From UBA6107 sp034430175 (GTDB lineage: Bacteria; Chloroflexota; Anaerolineae; Anaerolineales; Anaerolineaceae), in NCBI GenBank assembly GCA_034430175.1, contig DAOUFI010000022.1:62001-126000 (forward strand): 64,000 bases of DNA, written 5' to 3'. The position numbers and the translations under genes are program-made. Below the pieces are notes generated by a model. The model was not told the origin of the DNA. It did no database searches and worked only from the letters and a program-made list of their open reading frames with translations. This document shows, piece after piece, positions 24,621-33,787 of the stretch (the first letter of the stretch is position 1; each line of letters begins with the position of its first letter).

Positions 24621-26525
24621 TTGGAAACCTGGATTCCCGGGATCACCAAGATCCTTGTAACGATTAGTGAAATACTAACAGCAGGAATTGCGATTACCGC
24701 GTTCTCGCTTTTATTGTACGCGTTAACGTTCAACTTGCGTGATGCGGTGGCTCGATCGTTTGCTTTCATTCTGTTCTGCGTGGTGGTAATTTTTTCAGCG
24801 GAGGCATTTGGAAGTGTTTCCGCTACAAACGCAGCAAACAGTTTTTGGCTACAGATGCAGTGGATCGGAATTGTTTTTTTACCACCGAGTTACGCGCAAC
24901 TTTCTAATTCATTGCTAGCCACAACCGGAAAGCCATCACGATGGCGCAGAAAATGGTGGGTAAGGATCTCTTACCTGGTTTCGTTTGCGCTTTTATTCTT
25001 GCTTTTCACTGGTAAATTTTTAGGTCCATTGGCGATCAATTCGCAACCTGCTCCACATAATGAACCAACGTTCTTAACTCAAGTTTTTTCGATTTATTAT
25101 CTTGGCGTGATGATCCTGGCCTGGATCAATTTTTACCGCGCACTCAGCCGAACGATCACACAAACCAGCCGCAGGCGAATGACATATTTGGTCATTAGCG
25201 CCTTGGCTCCTGCCATTGGCTCGTTTCCGTTCTTGTTATACAGTTCCAATTTTGCCGCGCAGCATACGATATTTTTCTGGCTGATGTCAATCTTGGTGAA
25301 CCTGATTACGGGTATATTGCTGGTGGTAATGGCATACGCTGTAGCATTTTTTGGAGTGCCCTGGCCTGATCGTGTGGTAAAGAGCCGAATGATCAAGTGG
25401 TTGCTGAGAGGCCCGTTAACCGCCAGTATCACATTGGCAATTGTCACTTTGATCAGGCGTGGAGGCGATGCCTTTGGATACCCATATTCCGCATTAGTAC
25501 CCATTGCTCTGGCAGTAAATATTCTCATTTGTGAACATGGTATCACTTTGATCTATCCAAAGTTGGAACAATGGTTGCTTTTTGGAAATGACCAGGAGGA
25601 TTTACTTCAACTTCGTTCTTTAGAGGAAAAGCTGATCACCAGAAGCGATCTTAACCAATTTCTGGAAATGGTACTTGCCGCGACATGTGATCAAGTCCAG
25701 GCCAAGAGTGGATATCTGGCAACAAGAACTGAAAATGGCCTTGAGGTGGTTGTTCAGATCGGTGACAAAAAGCATATAAATGAAGTTTCAGATGAACTGG
25801 ACGATTATATTGCTTCTTTAGATGAATTCCCAGAGTCGATGATGTGGAATTCAGATGTGATCTTTCCTCTAAAAGATGGTGAATCTCTACCTGAAGTCGT
25901 CGGATTTATGGGTATTCACAACATCAACAAAAAAACTTTAAACGACAAAGACGTGATGGATCTAGTTGGGGTGTTGAAACACAGGGCTGCCATTGCCATG
26001 CGCGACCGGATCATTCAGGAACAGGTCTTCGCGACATTGAACAAAATGAATCCCCAGGTGGAAATGATCCAGCAATTACGAGCCGCGGGACGATATGACA
26101 ATAAAGCTTTGTTAGAGACGGAAATTGGACTGGAGCCTCAGGAATTATCTCAATGGATAAAAGACGCGTTAACGCATTATTGGGGTGGCCCCAAGTTGAC
26201 CGAAAATCCACTGATCAGCCTGAAGGTTGTTAAAGACGGATTGTCTGAACATGAAGATAATCCGATCAACAGTTTGCGTGGAATTTTAAAGAAGGCGATC
26301 GAAACGATTCGTCCGGACGGTGAAAGGAAGTATACTGGAGAATGGTTGTTGTATAATATCTTGGATCTAAAATTCTTAGAAGGAAAGAAAGTAAAAGAAA
26401 TCGCCATGCGGCTTTCTGTTTCGGAGGCTGATCTTTATCGTAAACAGAAAATAGCAATCGACGCGGTGGCGAATGAAATCGCAAAAATGGAATTGGAATT
26501 GAGAGAAAACACCGATAAGAAATAA
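24621..26525 (+). CDS. 7TM-GAF protein with C-terminal helix-turn-helix, no kinase
   Basis: A 634-residue sensor-like protein. Residues 1-260 hold about seven membrane segments of the 7TM type found at the front of some histidine kinases. Residues about 330-470 form a GAF-like domain (FLEMVLAATCDQVQAKSGYL). The remaining 150 residues contain no H-box or ATPase motifs. Instead they end in a helix-turn-helix-like segment, KVKEIAMRLSVSEADLYRKQ (about 592-611), resembling sigma region 4 or a Fis-type helix pair. A membrane-tethered transcription factor or adaptor is the best reading, an inference. The start is TTG with GAGGG upstream. An S1-domain gene follows 31 nt later. Confidence 0.75.
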   Translation: METWIPGITKILVTISEILTAGIAITAFSLLLYALTFNLRDAVARSFAFILFCVVVIFSAEAFGSVSATNAANSFWLQMQWIGIVFLPPSYAQLSNSLLATTGKPSRWRRKWWVRISYLVSFALLFLLFTGKFLGPLAINSQPAPHNEPTFLTQVFSIYYLGVMILAWINFYRALSRTITQTSRRRMTYLVISALAPAIGSFPFLLYSSNFAAQHTIFFWLMSILVNLITGILLVVMAYAVAFFGVPWPDRVVKSRMIKWLLRGPLTASITLAIVTLIRRGGDAFGYPYSALVPIALAVNILICEHGITLIYPKLEQWLLFGNDQEDLLQLRSLEEKLITRSDLNQFLEMVLAATCDQVQAKSGYLATRTENGLEVVVQIGDKKHINEVSDELDDYIASLDEFPESMMWNSDVIFPLKDGESLPEVVGFMGIHNINKKTLNDKDVMDLVGVLKHRAAIAMRDRIIQEQVFATLNKMNPQVEMIQQLRAAGRYDNKALLETEIGLEPQELSQWIKDALTHYWGGPKLTENPLISLKVVKDGLSEHEDNPINSLRGILKKAIETIRPDGERKYTGEWLLYNILDLKFLEGKKVKEIAMRLSVSEADLYRKQKIAIDAVANEIAKMELELRENTDKK

Positions 26526-26556
26526 GAAGTATTTATTTGTGGACCTGGAGGGGATA

Positions 26557-27504
26557 ATGCCTGACAAGCCTGAAGTTAATGATGAAGATGGAATGCCAGA
26601 ACTCGACGAACACTGGTGGAATTCCGTGCTCTCAGATGAAAGTATGTTCCAATTGGAGGAAAAACCCCCAGTTTTTAAAACAGCTCCTCGTGCAGATGAG
26701 ATAACCATCAATTGGGACCAAATGAAGGAATTATTCGAAAAAGACGAGATTGTCTCTCTTGCTGTGCAGGGTTATAACAAAGGAGGATTGCTTGTCTCAG
26801 GGACAGGTGTCCAGGGTTTTGTTCCAATTTCCCATTTGATCAATGCTCCGATCAATGTTGTGAGTGACGATGAGCGAAATGAATTTCTGCAATCGTATAT
26901 AGGAAAGAATATCAGGGTAAAGATTATTGAATGTGAGCCAATCAATGAACGGATTGTGTTCTCAGAGCGCGCCGCCCAGGCAGGAGAAGGTAAACGCAAG
27001 GAACTTTTCAATTCCCTGAAACCCGGAGTGGTTGCAATCGGTACAATCACTAACGTAACGGAGTTTGGCGCATTTGTGGATTTGGGTGGAGTCGAAGGAT
27101 TGATTCACGTTTCCGAAATCTCCTGGGGAAGGGTCGAAAAACCGACTGACATTCTAGAAGTTGGTAATAAGGTCAAAGTGCTGGTGTTGCAGATTAGCCC
27201 TGAAACATCGAGGATTGCCCTCAGCATCAAACGGTTGACCGAAAACCCGTGGGTAACATTGGGTGAGAAATATCAAGCGGGAGATATTGTGGATGCAGTG
27301 ATCACTTCGATAATGAAATTCGGAATGTTTGCCCGGTTGGATGAAGGCGTCGAAGGTTTGATCCATGTATCTTCGCTGCCGGATCAATTTCAAGTTAAAG
27401 ATTTAAAAACCGTCTTTATTATTGGTCAACGAATAAAAGTAACGATCCTGCACATTGACATCGAAAGACGCAGGTTGGGGCTTTCATTAGTCACCGAACC
27501 ATGA
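26557..27504 (+). CDS. S1 RNA-binding domain protein (short ribosomal S1-like)
   Basis: A 315-residue protein with an acidic N-terminal stretch and three S1 OB-fold repeats. The first, partly diverged, is at about residues 60-130 (GYNKGGLLVSGTGVQGFVPI). The second is at about 150-225 (ITNVTEFGAFVDLGGVEGLI) and the third at about 235-310 (SIMKFGMFARLDEGVEGLIH). It resembles short RpsA homologues that bind mRNA at the 30S subunit, but it could also be an independent RNA-binding regulator. The ATG at 26557 follows GGAGGGG; the in-frame GTG at 26539 lacks a site. It overlaps ftsK by 4 nt (ATGA). Confidence 0.85.
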   Translation: MPDKPEVNDEDGMPELDEHWWNSVLSDESMFQLEEKPPVFKTAPRADEITINWDQMKELFEKDEIVSLAVQGYNKGGLLVSGTGVQGFVPISHLINAPINVVSDDERNEFLQSYIGKNIRVKIIECEPINERIVFSERAAQAGEGKRKELFNSLKPGVVAIGTITNVTEFGAFVDLGGVEGLIHVSEISWGRVEKPTDILEVGNKVKVLVLQISPETSRIALSIKRLTENPWVTLGEKYQAGDIVDAVITSIMKFGMFARLDEGVEGLIHVSSLPDQFQVKDLKTVFIIGQRIKVTILHIDIERRRLGLSLVTEP

Positions 27505-29669
27505 ACCCAAATCAAGAGAGAGATCGGCAAAAAGTAAACTACAAGGTTGGGAATAGTCCGTCCATTCCTCCCAGTTTTCAGGACCGCAACAGGGAGCTGT
27601 ATTTCTATATCCGAAAATTTGGATGGGATTTGCTGGGAACATTGCTATTGCTGGTGAGTATCCTGTCCATCCTTGGTTCATTCGGTTTCTCGCAGGGCAC
27701 ATTGCTCAATTTATGGATGAGACTACTCCAGCATAGTTTTGGCTGGGGAGCTTATATTCTGATCGGTTCAATTCTTTATATGGGAATCGCCTGTTTTCTA
27801 TACCGCCTGGGTAAGAAAACCGGTTTGACTCTGGGACGAATATTATCGCTTGAAGCTGCTTATTTTTGCCTTCTTGCCATCTTAAGCGCATCTGGTGGAA
27901 TAGATTTGCGACGCGCTGAAGCGGGTTTGGATGGAGGTACGATTGGTTGGGGAATGGCAAATTTATTTGGCGTCAACACCCCACCATTTATCTCTGGTTT
28001 TTTGTTCCTTCTTCTGTTCCTCTTTTTTGTTTTGATTGGGTTCAGCTGGATGAAGCGGATTTACCACACGCTTTTACAGTGGGCAGATTCAGCTAAAACC
28101 TCTACGACTGAAATAAGAACTGAGGTTAGGTTACAGCAGCCAACCTTGCCAAAAGAAACGACCGCTGTGATTTTCGATCAAAAGTCGGATTACGTACGGG
28201 ATGATAGACTGCCGCCGCTAAATTTGCTGATGTCAGAACATTATTCCGCGCCTGATGACAAGGTAATCCGCTCCAATGCGTTCAGAATCGAAAAGACATT
28301 GGAGGAATTTGGCGTACCGGCTCGGGTAATTGGTTATCGTGCGGGCCCGACGGTTACCCAGTACGCAGTTGAACCTGGATTCGTAGAAAAGCGAAGTTCG
28401 GATGGAACGATCGAACGCCAAAAGGTGCGGGTAGCTCAGATCAAAGCGCTGCAAAGGGATTTAACGCTTGCCCTTTCCGCCACGCGGTTACGAATTGAAA
28501 CTCCAGTTCCAGGGCGGTCGTACGTGGGTGTCGAGGTGCCGAACTCTTCCAGCGAGATGGTTCGGTTAAGACCCATTCTGGAATCGAAAGAATTCCAGAA
28601 GCTTGGGTCGAAACTTGCGCTAGGTTTTGGAAAGAACGTCTCAGGAGAACCAGTTGTTGCCGACCTGGCAAAAATGCCTCACCTGTTGATCGCAGGTACC
28701 ACTAATTCCGGTAAATCGGTTTGTATTACAGCCATCACCACCTGTTTGGTAATGAACAACACCCCAAGCGATCTAAAACTGATCCTCCTCGATCCAAAAA
28801 TGGTCGAATTGGTCCGGTTCAACGGATTGCCCCATATGATGGGCAAAGTTGAGTTTGAAGTGGAACGCATGCTAGCCGTCTTACGTTGGGCTCTAACAGA
28901 GATGGACGCACGTTATAAGATGCTTGAGATGGTACATGCCAAAGATATTTATGACTACAATGCCAAGATGATACGAAAGAAACAGCCGACTTTACCAAAC
29001 ATAGTGATCATTATCGATGAACTCGCAGAGTTGATGATGGCTGCGCCAGATCAAACTGAGCGAAGTCTCATCCGGCTGGCCCAAATGGCAAGGGCGACCG
29101 GAATTCACCTGGTCGTGGCTACTCAACGGCCAAGCACGGATGTGGTCACCGGTTTGATCAAAGCAAATTTTCCGGCTCGCATTTCTTTCCTGGTCGCGTC
29201 TTCAGTGGATTCCAGAGTTGTGCTGGATACCAATGGTGCCGAGGATTTGTTGGGCAGAGGAGATATGCTCCTGCTTGATCCTTCAAAGGGATCACTGCAG
29301 CGTGCCCAGGGAGTTCTTGTTACCGACCAGGAAGTGGACAAAGTGTTGAACCACTGGATGCGGATGAGTAAAAAAGAAGAGGTAGAAGTTCCATGGGAAG
29401 CAATGGTAGAAGCCAGAGTGAGCGGGAGCGATATCGATGAATCGGATTCGATGATCGACCAGGCGGCAGCCGTAGTGCAAGCAGCAGGAAAGGCCAGCGT
29501 CTCACTTCTGCAGCGCCGCCTGAGGATTGGTTTTCCACGAGCAGCCCGGTTGATCGATGAGCTCGAGGAAATGGGGATCATTGGTCCCTCGCAGGGCAGC
29601 GGAAAAGATCGCGAGGTTTTAATTGGACGAAATGATGAAGACATCGACGAAGAAGACATTGACTATTAA
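27501..29669 (+). CDS. ftsK: DNA translocase FtsK/SpoIIIE
   Basis: A 722-residue septal DNA pump that moves chromosomal DNA through the closing division septum. There are four N-terminal membrane segments within residues 33-190, a short linker, then the RecA-like motor: Walker A IAGTTNSGKS near residue 396 and Walker B IVIIIDELAELM near residue 500. The C-terminal winged-helix gamma domain (LLQRRLRIGFPRAARLIDEL) reads polar KOPS/SRS sequences. The linker is short compared with E. coli FtsK and fits Gram-positive SpoIIIE. It is translationally coupled to the S1-domain gene. Confidence 0.95.
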   Translation: MNPNQERDRQKVNYKVGNSPSIPPSFQDRNRELYFYIRKFGWDLLGTLLLLVSILSILGSFGFSQGTLLNLWMRLLQHSFGWGAYILIGSILYMGIACFLYRLGKKTGLTLGRILSLEAAYFCLLAILSASGGIDLRRAEAGLDGGTIGWGMANLFGVNTPPFISGFLFLLLFLFFVLIGFSWMKRIYHTLLQWADSAKTSTTEIRTEVRLQQPTLPKETTAVIFDQKSDYVRDDRLPPLNLLMSEHYSAPDDKVIRSNAFRIEKTLEEFGVPARVIGYRAGPTVTQYAVEPGFVEKRSSDGTIERQKVRVAQIKALQRDLTLALSATRLRIETPVPGRSYVGVEVPNSSSEMVRLRPILESKEFQKLGSKLALGFGKNVSGEPVVADLAKMPHLLIAGTTNSGKSVCITAITTCLVMNNTPSDLKLILLDPKMVELVRFNGLPHMMGKVEFEVERMLAVLRWALTEMDARYKMLEMVHAKDIYDYNAKMIRKKQPTLPNIVIIIDELAELMMAAPDQTERSLIRLAQMARATGIHLVVATQRPSTDVVTGLIKANFPARISFLVASSVDSRVVLDTNGAEDLLGRGDMLLLDPSKGSLQRAQGVLVTDQEVDKVLNHWMRMSKKEEVEVPWEAMVEARVSGSDIDESDSMIDQAAAVVQAAGKASVSLLQRRLRIGFPRAARLIDELEEMGIIGPSQGSGKDREVLIGRNDEDIDEEDIDY

Positions 29670-29683
29670 GAAAAATGATTGTC

Positions 29684-29712
29684 TTGACAATGAATGACTA
29701 GCAAGATAGTAT
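29684..29712 (+). promoter_or_regulatory. Promoter before the phosphatidyltransferase gene
   Basis: TTGACA (29684-29689), a 17-bp spacer, then TAGTAT (29707-29712). The start codon lies 39 nt downstream. It probably drives the phosphatidyltransferase and lgt. Confidence 0.72.
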
Positions 29713-29751
29713 TGGCTGATAATTTAATCTTTGGAATGAAGGTCAGGCAGG

Positions 29752-30390
29752 ATGAACAATAAGGAACAGTCTCCAGTGAACAACCTCAAAGCCCCAAAAT
29801 GGTCCTTCGATAGTTTTTTACGTAAAACATTTAAAGGAATAATTGATCCGGTGGCTGGAGCATTATTGAAGATTGGGATGACTCCCAATATGGTCACCTA
29901 TCTGGGTGTAATTTTCAGCACGGCAGTGGCAATATTGATCGCATTTGGAAAAGTAGAACTGGCAGGGATTGTTTTATTGATCACAGCTCCTACCGATGTG
30001 CTGGATGGTTCAATGGCCAGATTAAAGGGTGGAGATACCCTGTATGGCGCTTTCATCGATTCTGTGACTGATCGTTTCTCAGAACTGGTGATTCTATGCG
30101 GCTTGCTGGTGTATTATCTGCTCAAGCCGGACATGATGGGAGTCATCCTCGCCTTCGTAGCAGCCGGAGGTTCAGTATTGGTTTCGTATATCAAGGCTCG
30201 AGCCGAATCTCTGGGTTACAACGCAAAAATGGGACTCCTGACTCGGGTGGAACGTGTGTTGATCTTGATCCCGTGCCTGATCGCAGGTGGGATCTTCCCA
30301 ATGATCGCGCTGTGGATTCTGGCAGTATTGACCAATTTTACTGCTCTACAACGTTTCTTTTTTGTTCGTAAACAGATGTTAGCGGATTGA
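29752..30390 (+). CDS. CDP-alcohol phosphatidyltransferase family enzyme
   Basis: A 212-residue integral membrane enzyme of phospholipid synthesis. The complete family motif D-x2-DG-x2-AR-x8-G-x3-D-x3-D is present as DVLDGSMARLKGG, then GAFIDSVTD (residues about 83-108). About five or six membrane segments surround it. The acceptor (glycerol-3-phosphate, inositol-phosphate or another alcohol) is not determined by the motif; sequence outside it resembles the PgsA/inositol-phosphate phosphatidyltransferase side. It is 26 nt upstream of lgt, the enzyme that consumes phosphatidylglycerol, which makes a PgsA-like role attractive but unproven. Confidence 0.85.
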   Translation: MNNKEQSPVNNLKAPKWSFDSFLRKTFKGIIDPVAGALLKIGMTPNMVTYLGVIFSTAVAILIAFGKVELAGIVLLITAPTDVLDGSMARLKGGDTLYGAFIDSVTDRFSELVILCGLLVYYLLKPDMMGVILAFVAAGGSVLVSYIKARAESLGYNAKMGLLTRVERVLILIPCLIAGGIFPMIALWILAVLTNFTALQRFFFVRKQMLAD

Positions 30391-30416
30391 ATTTCATTCT
30401 CTCATAGGAAAAGATC

Positions 30417-31442
30417 ATGTCACAAGGTTTTACGATTTTTGGTAACCTGACTATCCATTATTACGGCGTCATCATCATGTTTGGGGCGATCATGGCAGCG
30501 GTCCTTGCGGCCAGATTAGCCAAAAAAAATGGGATGGATCCCGAAATTATTTGGGATATCCTCCCATGGGTATTGATTGCAGGGATTATCGGCGCCAGGT
30601 TGTGGCATGTATTTACACCGCCGGCTTCTTCATTAATAAATGGAAAGAATCCATATTTCATCTATCCACTTGAAGCTTTAAAGATTTGGAAGGGTGGATT
30701 GGGAATACCAGGCGCGGTGATCGGTGGCGCGTTTGCCCTGTTTATCTATTGCAAAGTAAAAAAATTAAGCTTTGGTCAGTGGGTGGATGTGATTGCTCCA
30801 GGGTTGGCATTGGCACAGGCGATCGGTCGATGGGGAAATTTCGTCAACCAGGAAGTTTATGGTTTACCCTCGAATCTACCCTGGGCGATCACTATCGAAC
30901 CGGCATACCGGCTTCCTGGATACGAGAACATCTCAAGGTATCATCCAACTTTTCTTTACGAATCGATCTGGAACCTGCTCAACATGGGGTTGTTACTGCT
31001 CATCAGCAAAAAGTACAAAGGGAAATTGAAGGATGGTGATATCTTCCTGGTGTATCTTATGTTCTACGCTGTAGGACGTTTCGCGTTGGAATTTATCCGA
31101 ATCGATTATTCACCAATCGCAGGGATCAACATTAACCAGACTTTGATGGTTGTTGTGTTCATATTCGCGCTGGGATTATTTATCTTCCATCGCTTAGCTA
31201 AAACCTCGATAACTGAGGTTGATGAATCTTTAAAACCAGTGGAAGGCGAGGAAACAACTGCCATAAGCGAAGCAAACGTTCTTGCCGAAGTGAAAGAAGA
31301 GAAGGTCAAGCAGGCAGCCAAGAGCCCCCGGAAAGTAAAAGAATCAAGCATGACTGAAGAAACGTTTGCATCTGTCGAACCAAAACCAAGAAAAGCAACG
31401 GGAAAACAGAAAGCGGCAGATGATCTCAATCAAAATAAATAA
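30417..31442 (+). CDS. lgt: Prolipoprotein diacylglyceryl transferase
   Basis: A 341-residue membrane enzyme that transfers diacylglycerol from phosphatidylglycerol to the lipobox cysteine. Seven membrane segments span residues 1-255. The Lgt signature appears as AIGRWGNFVNQEVYG (about residues 137-151), with the key arginine and the HPTFLYE motif (YHPTFLYESIWN) behind it. After residue about 265 comes a 75-residue hydrophilic tail rich in Glu, Lys and Ala that is absent from typical Lgt proteins (260-290 residues); it may be a cytoplasmic interaction tail. AGGAAAAG precedes the ATG. Confidence 0.94.
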   Translation: MSQGFTIFGNLTIHYYGVIIMFGAIMAAVLAARLAKKNGMDPEIIWDILPWVLIAGIIGARLWHVFTPPASSLINGKNPYFIYPLEALKIWKGGLGIPGAVIGGAFALFIYCKVKKLSFGQWVDVIAPGLALAQAIGRWGNFVNQEVYGLPSNLPWAITIEPAYRLPGYENISRYHPTFLYESIWNLLNMGLLLLISKKYKGKLKDGDIFLVYLMFYAVGRFALEFIRIDYSPIAGININQTLMVVVFIFALGLFIFHRLAKTSITEVDESLKPVEGEETTAISEANVLAEVKEEKVKQAAKSPRKVKESSMTEETFASVEPKPRKATGKQKAADDLNQNK

Positions 31443-31462
31443 CTTGTTTTGATCTTCACTGA

Positions 31463-31497
31463 GATTCCTACGTATAATTAGCGTAGGAATCTTTATT
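31463..31497 (+). terminator. Intrinsic terminator of lgt with a TATAAT in its loop
   Basis: A perfect 10-bp stem GATTCCTACG/CGTAGGAATC (31463-31472, 31482-31491), followed by TTTATTATT. The 9-base loop TATAATTAG contains a consensus -10 box (31473-31478), and TTGATC at 31449-31454 lies 18 bp before it. The same bases could therefore act as the promoter of the metallo-hydrolase gene that begins at 31510. Confidence 0.75.
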
Positions 31498-31509
31498 ATT
31501 GGAGGAACA

Positions 31510-32259
31510 ATGTCCGGTTTGATCATATTAGGTTCTGCGTTTGCCATCGCTAACGCCAGGCAAGAGAACGCGCACCTGCTAGTGAAATCGAACTCCAGAA
31601 ATATTTTGATCGATTGTGGCAACAACCCAGCGGGAAAGATCGAACAGGCGGGGCTGGCGATAAACGAAATCACCGATCTGATCTTAACCCATGCTCATGC
31701 CGATCATATGGGAGCTTTGCCATTGCTGATAATGGATATGTGGCTGAGAAAGCGAACCACTTCTTTACAGATCTATGGGCTTGAGTACACGTTGGAAAGG
31801 GCGAAAAAATTGCTGGATGTATTCAATTGGCAAAGTTGGGAAAATATGTTCCCGGTCGAGTTTATACCAGTAGATCCGACCATCGTTTCTATGTTACTCG
31901 ACAACAATGATTTATGTATTTCTGCCAGCCTAGTACAGCATTTGATCCCAACAATTGGAATCGCTGTTGAAATTAAAGACCAGCACCAGAAGATCGTTTA
32001 TTCATGCGATACTGAACCGTGTGAGGCTCTGGAACAGTTAAGTCAAGGAGCGGATGTTCTTATCCAGGAAGCTGCCGGTCCGGGGAAGGGACATACCTCA
32101 CCAGAACAGGCAGGGGTCACCGCCGCGAAGGCTGGAGTGAGCCGGTTGGTGTTGATCCATTACGACTCAGCGCGAAAAGGGGAAGAGTTGATCGCAGAAG
32201 CTGCGAAAAACTTTTCAGGTAAGATCGAGCTGGCGCATGATTTGATGCAGGTGATCTGA
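31510..32259 (+). CDS. MBL-fold metallo-hydrolase, RNase Z-like
   Basis: A 249-residue metallo-beta-lactamase-fold hydrolase. The metal-binding HxHxDH motif is seen as THAHADHMG (about residues 60-68). Further ligands include the Asp of YSCDTEPCEA and the late His of VLIHYDS. The N-terminal segment ILGSAFAIANARQENAHLLVKS, and the overall order, resemble RNase Z/ElaC-like and AtsA-like members, but the long exosite arm of RNase Z is missing. The substrate is unknown. GGAGG precedes the ATG. It is convergent with the HNH gene, with only 3 nt between them. Confidence 0.85.
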   Translation: MSGLIILGSAFAIANARQENAHLLVKSNSRNILIDCGNNPAGKIEQAGLAINEITDLILTHAHADHMGALPLLIMDMWLRKRTTSLQIYGLEYTLERAKKLLDVFNWQSWENMFPVEFIPVDPTIVSMLLDNNDLCISASLVQHLIPTIGIAVEIKDQHQKIVYSCDTEPCEALEQLSQGADVLIQEAAGPGKGHTSPEQAGVTAAKAGVSRLVLIHYDSARKGEELIAEAAKNFSGKIELAHDLMQVI

Positions 32260-32262
32260 ACT

Positions 32263-32766
32263 TTACCAACCGGAAAGAAACTGGTTCCATTCGGAATTTT
32301 TGGACAGCTGTTTGGCAAAAACATAGCTGGCGTTCTGTGGGGGTGCTTTGGGCGCATGCAGTAAATGCATACCAGATTCCTCGAGGGTACGTCCACCTTT
32401 GCGGTGATTGCAGGCAGGGCAGGCAGCTACGACGTTTTCCCAGGTGTGTCTGCCTTTGAGATGACGGGGAACAACATGATCGACCGTCAGGATGGGAGCT
32501 ACCTTGCCACAATACTGACAGGTGTAATTATCACGGCGAAAGATCTCACGTCGATTTAGTGGAACTTGTGGGTGAGGAGCGTGGACCATTTTTTGCAGAC
32601 GAATGACAGAAGGAATGGGGTAAGTAGCTGTGGCAGTGTGCATGATGCCACGCCCATTCATTACAAGATCGGCTTTATCAGTGAGCATTAACCCCATGGC
32701 ACGCTTGATATCACACACATGGATCGGCTCGAAATTAGCGTTAAGGATTAATACCGAGGATTCCAT
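32263..32766 (-). CDS. HNH endonuclease
   Basis: A 167-residue single-domain HNH nuclease. The zinc ribbon pair CQYCGK and CPACNHRKGG flanks the catalytic core VDHVVPRHLKG and HTWENVVAAC, with the His of DHVVP as general base. The N-terminal half (residues 1-75) matches the family of stand-alone HNH proteins found in many free-living bacteria, close to restriction or repair HNH proteins. No methyltransferase or other restriction genes are nearby, so a repair or housekeeping role is as likely as defence. A TATAAT lies 11 nt before the ATG, so its mRNA would have almost no leader. Confidence 0.88.
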   Translation of the reverse strand: MESSVLILNANFEPIHVCDIKRAMGLMLTDKADLVMNGRGIMHTATATYPIPSVIRLQKMVHAPHPQVPLNRREIFRRDNYTCQYCGKVAPILTVDHVVPRHLKGRHTWENVVAACPACNHRKGGRTLEESGMHLLHAPKAPPQNASYVFAKQLSKNSEWNQFLSGW

Positions 32767-32815
32767 AATTACAAAAGATTATAGCACGCCGTAAAAATGG
32801 AGAAAGGGAATCAAT

Positions 32816-33712
32816 ATGCGCATAGCCATTATAGGTGGAAGAGGATTTATCGGGCGGAATTTATCCAATGAACTGATGGCGGCTGGGCATCAGGTAATCA
32901 TCGTCACAAGAGCAAAGAACACTAAGGCAGTTAATTCAGGTTTTTATGCAAATTGGGACGGGAAAGACCGTAAAACACTGCAAACAATTCTGGAGAAATG
33001 CGATGCTGTGGTAAACCTGGCTGGTGAAAATATTGGGGTAAAACCATGGACAAAAGCAAGAAAAGAAATACTGCGAAGATCACGAGTTGAGACAACGAAT
33101 GTTTTAGTTGATTCTCTGAATGAATTGAAAAAATTACCATTGATTTTGATTCAGGCAAGCGCCATCGGTTTCTACGGTGTAGGTGACCAACCTGTGGATG
33201 AAAACTCTCCTGCAGGAAAGGATTGGCTGGCAAAACTTTGCGTGGAGTGGGAGGACCCGCTTACCCGGTTGAATGAGAAGAATACTCGGGTTGTTATCAT
33301 ACGGAATGGTGTGGTACTTGGAAAACATGGAAGTGTATTACAAAAATTACTGCTTCCGATCAAGCTCTTCATTGGAGGGCCGTTGGGAAAAGGAAATCAA
33401 TGGATCTCTTGGATTCATATAGAAGATGAAGCAAGGGCAATCAGGTACTTGCTGGAAAATGAGAAATGCTGTGGAATCTACAACCTGACTGCGCCAGAAG
33501 CTGTTCAAAACGCGGAGATGGTAAGAACGCTTGCCAGGATAACACATCGGCCATTTTGGATTCGAACACCGGCTTTCTTGCTGCGAATGGCATTGGGAGA
33601 AATGAGCACGATCGTTTTGGATGGACAAAGGGTTTTCCCCAGGCGACTTACCAGTGCTGGTTTCATTTTTAACTACAACGATTTGGAAAAAGCTTTGCGT
33701 GATCTTCTCTAG
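32816..33712 (+). CDS. TIGR01777-type NAD-dependent epimerase/SDR
   Basis: A 298-residue extended short-chain dehydrogenase/reductase of the TIGR01777 (SDR39U1, YfcH) group. The cofactor loop GGRGFIGRNL is at residues 7-16; VVNLAGENIGVKPWTKARK and RVETTNVLVDSL are hallmark segments, and ASAIGFYGVGDQPVDENSPAG carries the active-site region. The physiological substrate is not known for this family. The SD GGAGAAAGGGA precedes the ATG. It is divergent from the HNH gene and upstream of tyrS. Confidence 0.88.
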   Translation: MRIAIIGGRGFIGRNLSNELMAAGHQVIIVTRAKNTKAVNSGFYANWDGKDRKTLQTILEKCDAVVNLAGENIGVKPWTKARKEILRRSRVETTNVLVDSLNELKKLPLILIQASAIGFYGVGDQPVDENSPAGKDWLAKLCVEWEDPLTRLNEKNTRVVIIRNGVVLGKHGSVLQKLLLPIKLFIGGPLGKGNQWISWIHIEDEARAIRYLLENEKCCGIYNLTAPEAVQNAEMVRTLARITHRPFWIRTPAFLLRMALGEMSTIVLDGQRVFPRRLTSAGFIFNYNDLEKALRDLL

Positions 33713-33787
33713 AATTTTAAGGATTCCACGCAATATAGAAAGCGTTGGTATAATCAAAGCTTATATTTCAGCCAAGAGGAGGCCGCT

